Shown here: positions 17,840 through 27,174 of the stretch, piece by piece
Layout: the number at the start of each line of letters is the position of its first letter
How positions within the stretch are numbered: position 1 is the first letter of the stretch
Source: CAWCGU01 sp963838095
GTDB lineage: Bacteria > Actinomycetota > Thermoleophilia > Solirubrobacterales > 70-9
DNA: 64,000 bases
Assembly: GCA_963838095.1 (NCBI GenBank)
Contig: CAWIPO010000009.1
Span: 186,001-250,000, forward strand
Direction: 5' to 3'
Position numbers and translations under genes: made by a program
The notes under the pieces: model-generated
Databases searched by the model: none
Told to the model about the DNA's origin: nothing
Seen by the model: the letters and a program-made list of their open reading frames with translations, nothing else

Positions 17840-17925
17840 TGAACGACTGTACACAAAGTACCACGATTCCTATGACCGGTTACGCCTACTTCATGCGTAC
17901 CCGCTGTGAGGTGTGTCACACTTAG
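17840..17925. promoter_or_regulatory. Divergent promoter/operator region of the desaturase operon and TetR gene
   Basis: About 100 bp separate the reductase start (17824) from the TetR gene. It contains two symmetric sites. One is GTGTG-T-CACAC at 17911-17921, 10 bp from the TetR start. The other is GTAC-ACAAA-GTAC at about 17848-17860, next to the reductase start. Either could be the TetR operator controlling both directions. The sites are visible; their function is inference. Confidence 0.5.
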
Positions 17926-17930
17926 GAGAT

Positions 17931-18587
17931 GTGAACGTCCGTACTCCAGCACCGGGGACCACCGCTCCCGCGTCGTCCCGGCAGCAGCAGAAGCAGCGCA
18001 CGCGCCAGGCGCTTCTGGACTCGGCGCTGGAGCAGCTCGAGGACAAGAGCTTCTCCAGCCTCAGCCTGCGCGAGGTCGCCCGCGGAGCCGGTGTCGTCCC
18101 GACCGCCTTCTACCGCCACTTCGAGAGCACGGAACAGCTCGGGCTGGCGCTGATCGACGAGTCGTTCCGGACCCTGCGCGAGACGATCCGCTCGGTCCGC
18201 TCCGATACCTCCCCAGAGCACATCATCCGCCGCTCGGTCGAGATCGTCGTCCGCCACGTCCACGAGCACCGCCAGCACTTCCGCTTCATCGCCCGCGAGC
18301 GCAGCAGCGGCGTGCCTGTCCTGCGGCAGGCGATCCGGACCGAGATCCGCGTGATCACGAGCGAGCTTGCGACCGACCTCTCCCGCTTTCCCTACCTGAA
18401 CGCGTGGAGCACCGAGGACCTGCACGTGATCGCGGCCCTGTTCGTGAACGCGATGGTGTCGATCGCCGAGGGGATCATCGACGCGCCGCTCGACACGCCC
18501 GAGGCCGATGCCGAGGTGAAGCGGATCGCCGAGAAGCAGCTCCGCCTGATCGTGCTCGGCGTCCCGCAGTGGAAAAGCGAAACCTAG
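17931..18587 (+). CDS. TetR-family regulator, FabR-like, divergent from the desaturase operon
   Basis: 218 residues from GTG 17931; GTG 17913 is the alternative, and the nearby AGGAG is unusually close to 17931. The N-terminal HTH is KQRTRQALLDSALEQLEDKSFSSLSLREVARGAGVVPTAFYRHFESTEQLG, of the FabR/DesT type that senses acyl-CoA saturation. The ligand domain occupies residues 70-218. The divergent arrangement with a fatty-acid desaturase and its reductase makes repression of that operon its likely role. Confidence 0.86.
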   Translation: MNVRTPAPGTTAPASSRQQQKQRTRQALLDSALEQLEDKSFSSLSLREVARGAGVVPTAFYRHFESTEQLGLALIDESFRTLRETIRSVRSDTSPEHIIRRSVEIVVRHVHEHRQHFRFIARERSSGVPVLRQAIRTEIRVITSELATDLSRFPYLNAWSTEDLHVIAALFVNAMVSIAEGIIDAPLDTPEADAEVKRIAEKQLRLIVLGVPQWKSET

Positions 18588-18701
18588 GCAACAGCGGTCG
18601 AAACCTGAGCAGCGCCGGCTCCCTCGTGCGTGGAATCCGTGCGTTGCCGGCGTCGGTGGGCCAGAGCGCTCAACAACCCCACCCCTGATGCCGATTCAGA
18701 G

Positions 18702-20168
18702 ATGATGGAGTCCCAGGCACGGAGACAGGCGTCGAGCGACAGCCCGCGCACGATGGCGCTGACCCTCGCGGCGCTCTTCCTCGCTGGGGCCGCGATCGGG
18801 GCGATGACGCTGCTTTTGCCGCACCCGGCCGAGTCGGACGACGCGATGCTTTGGAGCAACTGCGCGCTCGCAGCCGTTTCCTCGCTCGGGCTTGTGGCGT
18901 GCGCCGGCTTCGTGCGGCCGTGGATGATGCAGATCGCCGTCGGGGCCGGCACGCTCTTGATCACGAGGGCTGTCTACGACAGCCACGACCCCGGCAGCTT
19001 CTACAGCCTCTTGTACGTGTGGGTGGGGCTGTACACGTTCTTCTTCTTCGGTCGCCGCTGGGGCGCGATCCACATGCTGATCATCGCGGTCGCCTACGGC
19101 TGGGTGCTGACCCAGGGTGACCAGACGAGCCCGCTCTCGCGCTGGGCGATGACGATCGGGACGATCGCGATCGCCGGGATCCTGATGGACGTGCTCGCGG
19201 GCCGGGTCCGAGATCGTGCCGACGACGCCGATTCGCGCGCCCGGACGCTTGCCGCGATCTCCTCGGTGGCCCACGAGCTCGCCCGCAGCACCAGCCCCGA
19301 AACCGCGGCGCCGGCCGTCTGCCAGGCGGCCGTGGAGGTCGCGGGCGCCGAGGCGGCGACGCTGTGGGAGCCGTCCGGCGACGGCAGCGGCCTGGTCGCC
19401 GTCGCGTCAACCGATCCGGAGATGAAGGGCAGCACGCTGACGTTCGTCAGCCGGCCGTCGACGGTGCTTCGCGCGTTCACCTCCGGCGAGCCCACCTTCG
19501 TCCCGGCGACCGGCCAGGGTCAGGGTGACGACGGTGCGGCGATGTTCCAGCCCGTTGCGCGCGAGGGAACCCCGATCGGCGTGCTCGCCGTGCATTGGCG
19601 CGAGCCGATCGACGAGCTCTCCGCCGAGCTGAGGCGCGTGCTGGATCTGCTCGCGGTCGAGGCGGCGATCGCGATCGAGCGTGCCGAGACCCTTGAGCGT
19701 CTCGAGCGCGTCGCACGCACCGACGATCTCACCGGCTTGGCGAACCGCCGCGCCTGGGACGAGCAGCTCGGCAGGGAGCTCGCGCGGGCCCGTCGCGATG
19801 GCACGCCGCTCTCGATCGCGATCCTCGACCTCGATCACTTCAAGAACTACAACGATCTCTTCGGCCACCAGGCAGGCGACCGGCTGCTGAAGGAGGCATC
19901 CGCCCTGTGGCAGGGCCTGACCCGCAAGACGGACCTGCTGGCGCGGTACGGAGGCGAGGAGTTCGCGCTCGCGCTCCCCGGCGCCGGGCTCGAGGAAGCG
20001 CAGGTCCTGGTCGAGCGCCTGCGGGTGGCGACGCCGAAAGGCGAGAAGACCTCCGCAGGCGTCGTTTGCTGGGACGGGGCCGAAGCGGAACCGGACCTGG
20101 TCGCCCGAGCCGACATGGCGCTGTATGCCGCGAAGCGCCAAGGACGCGACCGAGTCGTCGTCGCGTAG
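18702..20168 (+). CDS. Membrane-bound diguanylate cyclase with GAF domain
   Basis: 488 residues from ATG 18702 (ATG 18705 or GTG 18630 are possible). Five or six hydrophobic segments lie in residues 15-165, then a coiled linker, a GAF domain (about 180-330) and a GGDEF domain. The active site is RYGGEEF at about residue 415-421. RKTD five residues before it fits the RxxD inhibitory I-site, so product inhibition is expected. The enzyme makes c-di-GMP from GTP at the membrane. No effector or phosphodiesterase gene is in the window. Confidence 0.92.
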   Translation: MMESQARRQASSDSPRTMALTLAALFLAGAAIGAMTLLLPHPAESDDAMLWSNCALAAVSSLGLVACAGFVRPWMMQIAVGAGTLLITRAVYDSHDPGSFYSLLYVWVGLYTFFFFGRRWGAIHMLIIAVAYGWVLTQGDQTSPLSRWAMTIGTIAIAGILMDVLAGRVRDRADDADSRARTLAAISSVAHELARSTSPETAAPAVCQAAVEVAGAEAATLWEPSGDGSGLVAVASTDPEMKGSTLTFVSRPSTVLRAFTSGEPTFVPATGQGQGDDGAAMFQPVAREGTPIGVLAVHWREPIDELSAELRRVLDLLAVEAAIAIERAETLERLERVARTDDLTGLANRRAWDEQLGRELARARRDGTPLSIAILDLDHFKNYNDLFGHQAGDRLLKEASALWQGLTRKTDLLARYGGEEFALALPGAGLEEAQVLVERLRVATPKGEKTSAGVVCWDGAEAEPDLVARADMALYAAKRQGRDRVVVA

Positions 20169-20236
20169 CGCCGGCCGACAGCGAACTTCTGCGACTTGGT
20201 TCCGGGGGGTGGAACCAATTCGCATATGTTGGCGCC

Positions 20237-21140
20237 ATGGCCGAGCGCAAGGACCTCGAGTTCACGTACTCGCTGATCGACCGGATCTTCCGGCTCAGCC
20301 TCGGCGAGCTGGCCGACTTCAGCGGCGCCAAGTACGACGGCGATTTCACGCTCACGCTCGAGCAGGCGCAGCGGCGAAAGCACGAGTACATCGCCGAGCA
20401 GATCGGGATCGGCCCCGGCAGGCGGCTGCTCGACCTCGGCTGCGGATGGGGGCCGCTGCTGAACTTCGTCCGCAGCAACGGAGGGGAGGGGGTCGGGGTG
20501 ACGCTCTCCTCCGCTCAGGCGGAGAGCTGCCGCCGCAACGGCCTCGACGTTCACATCGAGGACGTGCGCAAGCTCGACCGCGACACCTTTGGCCCCTTCG
20601 ACGCCGTCGCCAGCCTCGGCGCGTTCGAGCATTTCTGCTCCCCCGAGGACTACGAGGCCGGCCGCCAGGACGACGTCTACCGCGACATCTTCGCCCGCGC
20701 CGCGAGCACGATCCCCGAGGGCGGGCGCCTCTACCTGCAGACGATGGTCTTCGGCCGCAACATGATCCCGATCGAGGAGGTCTCGATCGACGCCCCGCGC
20801 GACTCCGACGCCTGGTACGTGGCGCTGATGCAGCACCAGTTCCCCGGCTCGTTCCTGCCCTTCGGCTCCGAGCAGGTGATCCGCACCGCCGAACCCGATT
20901 TCAAGCTCGTCGAGAGCTCCAGCGGCCGCCTCGACTACATCGAGACGATCAAGCAGTGGCGAATGCGCTTCGGCGAGCGCAGCCTGCGGAAGACAGTTGA
21001 TGAAGGCGCGCCTGGTGCCGCGCTACCTGACAAGCAAGGACTTCCGGCTCGCGTTCACGTCAGGCGTGAGCGCGAACGGCGTCTGCTTCGAGCGCGAGCT
21101 CCTCGACCACTTCCGCCTGGTGTTCGAGAAAACGGGCTAG
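20237..21140 (+). pseudogene. Cyclopropane-fatty-acid-synthase-like methyltransferase (frameshifted near 20996)
   Basis: ATG 20237 opens a frame with the SAM motif LLDLGCGWGPLLNFV, SLGAFEHF and GGRLYLQTMVFG. It is clean to SLRKT and then drifts into low-complexity Arg/Pro. One base later the frame continues LMKARLVPRYLTSKDFRLAF to a stop at 21140, the expected C-terminus. A single extra G at 20996 explains this. The intact protein would be about 300 residues and methylate an unsaturated lipid, which suits the neighbouring desaturases. Whether the shift is real or an error cannot be told from one sequence. Confidence 0.85.
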
Positions 21141-21149
21141 GGAGCCGGG

Positions 21150-21353
21150 CTAGCCGGCGACCTTGAAGGTGTTGTTGCCGTCGGCGTCCTCGCCGACTTT
21201 TTCGAGCTCGCCGGCCTGTTTCGCGGCGCGCCAGCTCTGCTTCATCTTCTGGCGCTCGACGCCGAGCTTCTCGGCGACCTGGTCGCGGGTGAACGCGCCC
21301 TCGATGGAACGGGCCGCCTCGAGAACTTCTTCTTGGGTTGGTGAATCAGCCAT
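21150..21353 (-). CDS. Small HTH-like protein
   Basis: 67 residues: EEVLEAARSIEGAFTRDQVAEKLGVERQKMKQSWRAAKQAGELEKV, then a short basic/acidic tail. The pattern is that of a winged or tri-helical DNA-binding unit, with 'FTRDQVAEKLGVERQKMKQSWRAA' as the likely HTH. No named family. It sits 20 bp upstream of the zinc-ribbon gene's stop, on the same strand, so the two may be co-transcribed. Confidence 0.65.
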   Translation of the reverse strand: MADSPTQEEVLEAARSIEGAFTRDQVAEKLGVERQKMKQSWRAAKQAGELEKVGEDADGNNTFKVAG

Positions 21354-21373
21354 TTCGCTCGTCTACCCAGATC

Positions 21374-21703
21374 CTAGTCACTCAACCGCCGCCGGGCCTT
21401 GACCACGGCGGGGACGGAAGAGCGGCAGGCACGGGCGATCTCGCCGTTCGCGCGGTCGGGGTCGCGCCTGAGCTCGAACTCGACCAGCGCGGCCGTGCGC
21501 AGCTTCGCGAGGCTCTCGCCGGCGGTTTCGTCGGAGGCCTCGATCGCCTCCTCGACCGCGAGCGCGCGGCGACAGGCGAGACAGTAGGCCTCGCCGTCCT
21601 GCTCGACCCAGTGAGTTGGGAGTCCGACCCGCTCGGCGTCGGGCATGAAGCGGACTGTCACGTCGCAGCGTCCGCATGTCCACTCCGCTGTCGCCGTCGT
21701 CAT
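21374..21703 (-). CDS. Zinc-ribbon plus HTH protein of unknown function
   Basis: 109 residues from ATG 21703, with AGGAAGG upstream. The first half has a two-CxxC zinc ribbon (TCGRCD ... YCLACRR). The second half (ELRRDPDRANGEIARACRSSVPAVVKARRRL) looks like a Myb/HTH-type DNA-binding unit with a run of basic residues. A small transcription factor is the likely role (inference). It is followed, on the same strand, by the 67-residue HTH-like protein. Confidence 0.65.
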   Translation of the reverse strand: MTTATAEWTCGRCDVTVRFMPDAERVGLPTHWVEQDGEAYCLACRRALAVEEAIEASDETAGESLAKLRTAALVEFELRRDPDRANGEIARACRSSVPAVVKARRRLSD

Positions 21704-21840
21704 CGAGCCGAACCTTCCTTTCGTCGAAATTCCCGCCTCCCGCCGCACGCGCTCCAGGCGTGCCACAGGCACGGCGAGGTGGCTGCAAACACCGCAACAC
21801 CTCTCCCCACCCGTCCATCAACGGTAGCAGGGGCGCCGGA

Positions 21841-22926
21841 TCAGAAAGCCGATTCGGGCGCGGCGACGGCGCGATTTGCGCTCGCGGCTTTGTGGCTGGC
21901 TCGTGCCTGGCGCCAGCCCACCATCCGTTGGCTGCGCTCGTCCCAAACCTTCAGCCGCATGCACTTGATTCCGTCCCAGAGCGTCAGCGTCGGGACGCTG
22001 TGGAAGACCTCGTTCTCGTCGTGTGCCCGCTGCAGGTTGTAGTTCGGGATCCGCGCGCTCAGGTGGTGAACGTGATGGAGGCCGATGTTGCCTGAGAAGA
22101 ACTGCAGGATCTTCGGCAGCTTCAGGTACGAGCTGCCGCGCAATGCGGCGTCGTCGTAGCTCCAGTCCTCCTGGCTCTCCCAGTACGCGTCCTCGAACTG
22201 GTGCTGGACGTAGAAGAGCCAGATTCCGGCGCTTCCGGCGAGCAGCGCCGAGGGGACCTGGATCAGCAGGAACTCCTGCCAGCCGAGCAGCCAGCACATC
22301 GTGCCGACGATCAACGCCAGGACCACGTTGGTGCGCCAGACGCTGCGAATCAAGCGCGGGCGCTCGTCGCGGGAGATCATCCGCGGGCCGATGATCTGCG
22401 CCCAGATCGGACCGAGCCCGAACATCACGATCGGGTTGCGGAACAGGCGATAGCCGAGCCGGCCCTTCCACGGCATCGCGTAGTACTCGTCGACAGTCTT
22501 CGTCGGCACGTCGCCGGTGCCGCGCCGCTCGAGGTCACCCGAGGTCGCGTGGTGAACGGCGTGCTGGTGGCGCCAGCGCTCGAACGGCATGAACACGAGC
22601 ACCGCGCACACCGAGCCGACGAGCTGGTTCGCCCTGCTCGAGGGGAGGAACGAGCCGTGGCCGCAGTCGTGGAAGAGGATGAAGGTCCGGACCAGGAAGC
22701 CGGCCGCCGGAATCGAGAGCGCGAGCACGATCAGGTAGGAGACGTCGATCAGGAAGTACGACGCGGTGATCAGCGCCAGGTAGGGAACGACCGACGTCAG
22801 GATGTCGATCACGCTGCGGCTGATTCGTGGGCGCGTGTAGGGCGCCAGCATCTTTCGCCAACCGGGCGCCTCCCATGCCCCCACCGCGGCCGATGCTCCG
22901 ATTGAGGCTGTCGTCGTGTCGCTCAT
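21841..22926 (-). CDS. Membrane fatty-acid desaturase, FADS/omega-6 type
   Basis: 361 residues from ATG 22926, with GGAGGGAG just upstream. Histidine boxes are HDCGHGS, HQHAVHH and HHVHH, matching the delta-12/omega-3 FADS family. Four hydrophobic segments are arranged in pairs. It introduces a further double bond into membrane-lipid acyl chains, receiving electrons from a ferredoxin or reductase encoded elsewhere. It is not in the operon of the desaturase at 15531, but both fit a strategy of membrane-fluidity control in the same 8 kb. Confidence 0.88.
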   Translation of the reverse strand: MSDTTTASIGASAAVGAWEAPGWRKMLAPYTRPRISRSVIDILTSVVPYLALITASYFLIDVSYLIVLALSIPAAGFLVRTFILFHDCGHGSFLPSSRANQLVGSVCAVLVFMPFERWRHQHAVHHATSGDLERRGTGDVPTKTVDEYYAMPWKGRLGYRLFRNPIVMFGLGPIWAQIIGPRMISRDERPRLIRSVWRTNVVLALIVGTMCWLLGWQEFLLIQVPSALLAGSAGIWLFYVQHQFEDAYWESQEDWSYDDAALRGSSYLKLPKILQFFSGNIGLHHVHHLSARIPNYNLQRAHDENEVFHSVPTLTLWDGIKCMRLKVWDERSQRMVGWRQARASHKAASANRAVAAPESAF

Positions 22927-23165
22927 GCTCCCTCCAGCAGGTACTCGGCGCCCCAACCCGGTAATCCGTTAGTCGTCGTTTTGCGGCCGCCACTTGAGGC
23001 GCCGCCGCCCATCCTAGTCGCTGATTCGCCTTTCTCGTTACGGGCTTGCTACCTTGCGCGGTAAGGCCGGAGAAGAAATCCCGGCAAAACCGTGTCTAGC
23101 GCTCGTTGGTCGTTGCTAACTGCATCCTCCGCGTTCGCAGCACAAGTAGTGGAGGAAACACACAG

Positions 23166-23369
23166 ATGGCAACAGGAACCGTGAAGTGGTTCAGCGACGA
23201 GAAGGGTTTCGGCTTCATCACACCCGATGACGGCTCGCAGGACCTCTTCGTCCATCACAGCGCAATCGCCGGAGACGGCTTCCGCACCCTCGGTGAGGGC
23301 GCGAAGGTGACCTATGAGTCCGAAGAGGGCGACAAGGGTCCCCGCGCTGTCGACGTAACCCCGGTCTAG
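23166..23369 (+). CDS. cspA: Cold-shock protein (CspA family)
   Basis: 67 residues, [31 protein letters not shown]..., with RNP1 KGFGFI and RNP2 DLFVHH. The single OB-fold protein binds single-stranded RNA/DNA and acts as an RNA chaperone. A long untranslated leader of at least 100 nt, usual for cold-inducible csp genes, precedes GTGGAGGAA about 9 nt before the start. A strong terminator follows. Confidence 0.94.
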   Translation: MATGTVKWFSDEKGFGFITPDDGSQDLFVHHSAIAGDGFRTLGEGAKVTYESEEGDKGPRAVDVTPV

Positions 23370-23390
23370 AAGCTTTCAGACTGAGTCAAA

Positions 23391-23420
23391 GGGCGCGCCT
23401 CCGGGCGCGCCCTTTTTTTT
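23391..23420 (+). terminator. Rho-independent terminator of the cold-shock gene
   Basis: GGGCGCGC (23391-23398) pairs with GCGCGCCC (23405-23412) around a 6-nt loop, followed directly by eight T (23413-23420). It lies 21 bp after the stop codon. The only classic hairpin-plus-T-run I see in the window. Confidence 0.93.
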
Positions 23421-23593
23421 GTTTGACGCTTTCGTCTCGATAAATCGCTCACCTCGTCAACTTTGTCTTGACACCCGCGTTTCAGACCTGTCAGAGTGCC
23501 AAAACTCCACGGTTTCGAGGGGAAGCTTCCAGAAGAGGCTTGTGGGCGCTCTAGGCGGAACGGTCCGATAGTTCGACTGAAGGGGAGCCCAAG

Positions 23594-25231
23594 ATGAGGA
23601 AGCAGCCACGACGCACGACCCCGTCGAACCGAGCACGAGGCCGTTTGGCTCGTGTGGGCGTCAGCATCGTCGCGGCCGCGGCATGCGTGGGCGCGGCGAC
23701 CCCCGCCGGCGCCAACGACATCGCCCCGTTCACCACCCTCAACGGCGACATCGCGAATGCCGGGCTGGGGGGGATGCGAGGCATCGGCAACGGCACGCTG
23801 ACGCTCAACGGCGTCAACGGCACCGTGCGGAAGGCCTTCCTTTACTGGCACGGCCCGACGAGCTCGACCGACGATAACGCGAACGCCAATGTGACCTTCG
23901 CCGGAACCCCGATCACCGGCACGCCGATCGGCGCCTCATCGGACAACTGCTGGGGGTTCGCCAACAGCCGCGCATATCGCGCCGACGTCACCTCGCTGGT
24001 GCCCGGAAACGGAGACTTCGCGCTCGCCGACTTCACGAAGCCCAGCGTCGAAATCAACGGCGTCTCGCTGATCGTCCTCTACACGGACGCCGATCCGACA
24101 AACAATCGCGACCTCGTCCTGTTCGACGGGAACGACTCCAATAGACCGAACACGTTCGACGCCGACGGTTGGAACATCTCCCTTCCCGGGATCAACTACA
24201 CCAGCGGAGCCGCGAACTTCACGATGCACGTCTCGGATGGTCAGGCTGGTGGGGGTTTCGAAGACGATGCCCTGGTCCTGAACGGAACCGAGCTTGTCCC
24301 CGCCGGCCAGATATTCTCGGGCGACACGGTGCCGTCCGCGGGCGACAACCGCAACGGCTTCCTCTGGGACATCAAGCCGTTCGACGTCACTTCGTTCCTC
24401 ACGCCTGGCACGAACACGCTCAATCTGACCATGGAGGTACAGCTAGACGGAGACTGCCTGTCGCTCGTCGTCGCGGCGATCGACCTCCCCGGCGGCTCCG
24501 CACCGGGCGCGAAGATCTCGATCGGCGACGTAACCGTCCCCGAGGGCAACTCGGGCACGACGAACGCCCAGGTACCCCTCACCCTCTCCGAGCCCGCCGC
24601 CAATCCGGTCGAGCTGACGTTCTCGTCGCACGACGGCAGCGCCACAGCGGGGGCGGATTACGAGGCGACGAGCGGCACGGTGACGATTCCCGCCGGCGAA
24701 ACGACCGGCACGATCCCGGTGCCGGTGATTGGTGACACGGCAGACGAGAGCGACGAGAACCTCACCGTCAGCCTCGACTCCGTGGTCGGCGGCTCGATTG
24801 CCGACGGCGACGGCACGGTGACGATCCAGGACGACGACGGCACCCAAGGGCTCCCGTCGCGCAATCTGCGCTACAGCCTGCGGTTCGAGTACGTGGACAA
24901 GCACGGAAAGGCGGAGGTCGTGGCGAGGGTCTTCTGCCACTCGTTCGGCTGCGACTTGGACGCGGACGGCAAGCTGAAGGTCAAGGGCATCGGGTCGTTC
25001 TCGCTCGGCGGCGATGACGGCACGTTCGAGTTCACGAAGGGCCGCAAGGAGGCCGGGAAGCTGCGTTTCGATGTCCCGAGCAAGGGCGCGGACGCTGTTC
25101 AGGAGGCGTTGGAATCAGGAGAGCGCGGCAGGGTGCGCGCGACGATCAAGGTCAGCGGCACCAACACGATCGATTCCAGGGCGACCAAGAAGCGCCTGCG
25201 GAACATCCGCCTGTTCGCGGGCCAGCTATAG
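23594..25231 (+). CDS. Large secreted protein with Calx-beta domain
   Basis: 545 residues. A signal peptide ends around residue 40 (VSIVAAAACVGAATPAGA|N). Residues 45-300 form a repeat-poor beta-rich region starting DIAPFTTLNGDIANAGLGG that resembles the DUF3344-like extracellular domain. Residues about 310-410 are a Calx-beta domain (ISIGDVTVPEGNSGTTNAQ ... DGSATAGADYEATSGTVTIPAG ... VTIQDDDG). The last 140 residues are unassigned, with two cysteines in FCHSFGCDLDADG. Such proteins bind calcium and act in adhesion or matrix formation on the cell surface; no enzymatic motif is visible. Confidence 0.8.
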   Translation: MRKQPRRTTPSNRARGRLARVGVSIVAAAACVGAATPAGANDIAPFTTLNGDIANAGLGGMRGIGNGTLTLNGVNGTVRKAFLYWHGPTSSTDDNANANVTFAGTPITGTPIGASSDNCWGFANSRAYRADVTSLVPGNGDFALADFTKPSVEINGVSLIVLYTDADPTNNRDLVLFDGNDSNRPNTFDADGWNISLPGINYTSGAANFTMHVSDGQAGGGFEDDALVLNGTELVPAGQIFSGDTVPSAGDNRNGFLWDIKPFDVTSFLTPGTNTLNLTMEVQLDGDCLSLVVAAIDLPGGSAPGAKISIGDVTVPEGNSGTTNAQVPLTLSEPAANPVELTFSSHDGSATAGADYEATSGTVTIPAGETTGTIPVPVIGDTADESDENLTVSLDSVVGGSIADGDGTVTIQDDDGTQGLPSRNLRYSLRFEYVDKHGKAEVVARVFCHSFGCDLDADGKLKVKGIGSFSLGGDDGTFEFTKGRKEAGKLRFDVPSKGADAVQEALESGERGRVRATIKVSGTNTIDSRATKKRLRNIRLFAGQL

Positions 25232-25242
25232 GGCAGGTCGCT

Positions 25243-27120
25243 CTAGTCCGCTGTGTCGAGGGCCTGCTCGGCGACAACGCTGAGCAGGCCTTCGGCGTGC
25301 TTGCTCAGGAACGAGGGTCCGATCCCGCGGATCTGCTCAAGCTGTGCGCGGGAGGTCGGCCGCGAGGCTGCGATCGCCCGCAGGGTCGAGTCGTGGGCGA
25401 CGGTGTAGGCGGGCTTGCCGTCGGCCGCCCCGCGCCGCCATTCCCGCAGCGCCTCGAACAGCGCCTCGTCTGCGGGCGAAACGTCGCTGGGGACAGGCGC
25501 GGCGGCTGCACGAGAGCGCCGCTTCGGCGCCCGGGTCGGGATCGTCGCCGGGTCCGGTAGCCAGTCGTCGGGGTCGCAGACGTCGCAGCAGCGTCCCGAG
25601 GGCGTGCCGGCGGTGGAGTCCCCGAAGTGGTCGAGCAGCGCCCGCCGCCGGCAGCTCTCGGAGAAGGCGAACTCCCTCACTGCCCGGTAGGCGCGCCAGC
25701 CGCGCTCGGAGGCGAACCGGCACTCGCGCCCGACGAAGGCGAGCTGCACCGGGCCCGCCGAGAGCGTGATCTCCAGCCGCCCTCCCGGGGAGGGATCGAC
25801 CTTCAGCGCTCCCGCCCGCTCGGCAATCGCGAGCTTGATCCGATCCGCGTCCTGGCGCGGGTTGTCGGTCGTCAGCGTCAGGCCCCCGTCGGCGGCCGAG
25901 CGCAGCCGCTCGACGTAGAGGACGACGTCGGCCGGCTCGACCGCCCGGCGCTCGTTGAAGTGCACGAGCCGGCTGAGATCGGCGCGCCCCGCCAGCAGCA
26001 CCGCGCGGGCCGGCTCGCCGTCGCGCCCGGCCCGGCCGGCCTCCTGGTAATAGGCCTCGACGCTGGTCGGGATCGCCCAGTGCCACACCGAGCGCACGTT
26101 GGCCTTGTCGACCCCCATCCCGAACGCATTGGTGGCGACCACCACCTCGGCGTCGCCGCCCATGAACCGGTGCTGCGCCGAGGCGCGCTCGTCCGGCTGC
26201 ATCCCGGCGTGGTAGCCGACGGCGCTCAGCCCCGACTCCGCTAGCAGCCCGGCGAGCTCGTCGGTGTCCTTGCGAGTACCGCAGTAGACGATCGCGGGCC
26301 GGTTGGCCGGATCGGCCAGCCCGTGCTCGAGCAGGGCAAGCTTTCGCCGCTTGGTCCCCTCGCCCTCGAGCTGGACGATGTCGAAGCTGAGGTTCGGGCG
26401 CTCGAAGCCGGAGCGGACCGAGAGCGGGTCGCGAAGGCCGAGCCGGCGGGCGATCTCGCCCGCCACCACCTCGGTGGCGGTCGCGGTGCAGGCCATCACG
26501 GCCGGCCGGCCGAGGCGCTCGATCGCCTTCGGCAGCCGCAGGTAGTCGGGCCGGAAGTCGTGGCCCCACTCCGACAGGCAGTGCGCTTCGTCGATCGCGA
26601 ACAGATCGACCTGCCGCGAGCCGAGCGCGTCCCAGAATGCCGTAGAGCCGAAGCGCTCCGGAGAGCAGTAGACGATGCGGGCCTGGCCGCCGCGCAGCTT
26701 CCGCATCGCTTCGCGCGCCGCCTCCTCCGGCAGCCCCGAGGCGAGCATCACCGCGGGGTGGCCGGCGCCGGCGAGGCGCTGCCACTGGTCGGCCATCAGC
26801 GCGATCAGCGGGCTGACCACGATCGTCAGCTCCGGCGAGGCGAGCCCGGGCAGCTGGTAGCAGAGGCTCTTGCCGCCGCCGGTCGGCATCACCACCATCG
26901 AGTCGCGCCCGGCGAGGGCGGCTTCGACCGCCTCGAGCTGGCCGGGGCGGAAGGCGTCGTAGCCGAGGTAGGTGAGCAGGGAATGGGGGTCGCGGGGGCC
27001 GTCGTAGGCCCGCGCTTGGATCGGCTCCGGCGCGGGGTCGGACTCGACCACGCCGCCGAGCCCGTGGAGGGCCAGCTGCGCCTGCGCCTGCTCGGCGGTC
27101 GTCGAAGGTAGAGCGCTCAC
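25243..27120 (-). CDS. recQ: ATP-dependent DNA helicase RecQ
   Basis: 625 residues, start GTG 27120. Helicase motifs: I MPTGGGKSLCYQLP, II AIDEAHCLSEWGHDFRPDY (DEAH), III with TATATEVV, V GMGVDKANVR and VI QEAGRAGRDGEP. A zinc-binding site (CRRRALLDHFGDS...GRCCDVCDPDDW) follows. The C-terminal HRDC domain is short (residues about 540-620, RAIAASRPTSRAQLEQIRGIGPSF). It unwinds DNA 3'-5' in recombination and fork repair. Divergent from the exonuclease gene across about 54 bp, suggesting shared regulation of DNA-repair genes. Confidence 0.93.
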   Translation of the reverse strand: MSALPSTTAEQAQAQLALHGLGGVVESDPAPEPIQARAYDGPRDPHSLLTYLGYDAFRPGQLEAVEAALAGRDSMVVMPTGGGKSLCYQLPGLASPELTIVVSPLIALMADQWQRLAGAGHPAVMLASGLPEEAAREAMRKLRGGQARIVYCSPERFGSTAFWDALGSRQVDLFAIDEAHCLSEWGHDFRPDYLRLPKAIERLGRPAVMACTATATEVVAGEIARRLGLRDPLSVRSGFERPNLSFDIVQLEGEGTKRRKLALLEHGLADPANRPAIVYCGTRKDTDELAGLLAESGLSAVGYHAGMQPDERASAQHRFMGGDAEVVVATNAFGMGVDKANVRSVWHWAIPTSVEAYYQEAGRAGRDGEPARAVLLAGRADLSRLVHFNERRAVEPADVVLYVERLRSAADGGLTLTTDNPRQDADRIKLAIAERAGALKVDPSPGGRLEITLSAGPVQLAFVGRECRFASERGWRAYRAVREFAFSESCRRRALLDHFGDSTAGTPSGRCCDVCDPDDWLPDPATIPTRAPKRRSRAAAAPVPSDVSPADEALFEALREWRRGAADGKPAYTVAHDSTLRAIAASRPTSRAQLEQIRGIGPSFLSKHAEGLLSVVAEQALDTAD

Positions 27121-27174
27121 CTGTCGAGAGTAAGCCCCACCCCCGACGGCACGCCCCTCGATACCGTGGACGGA

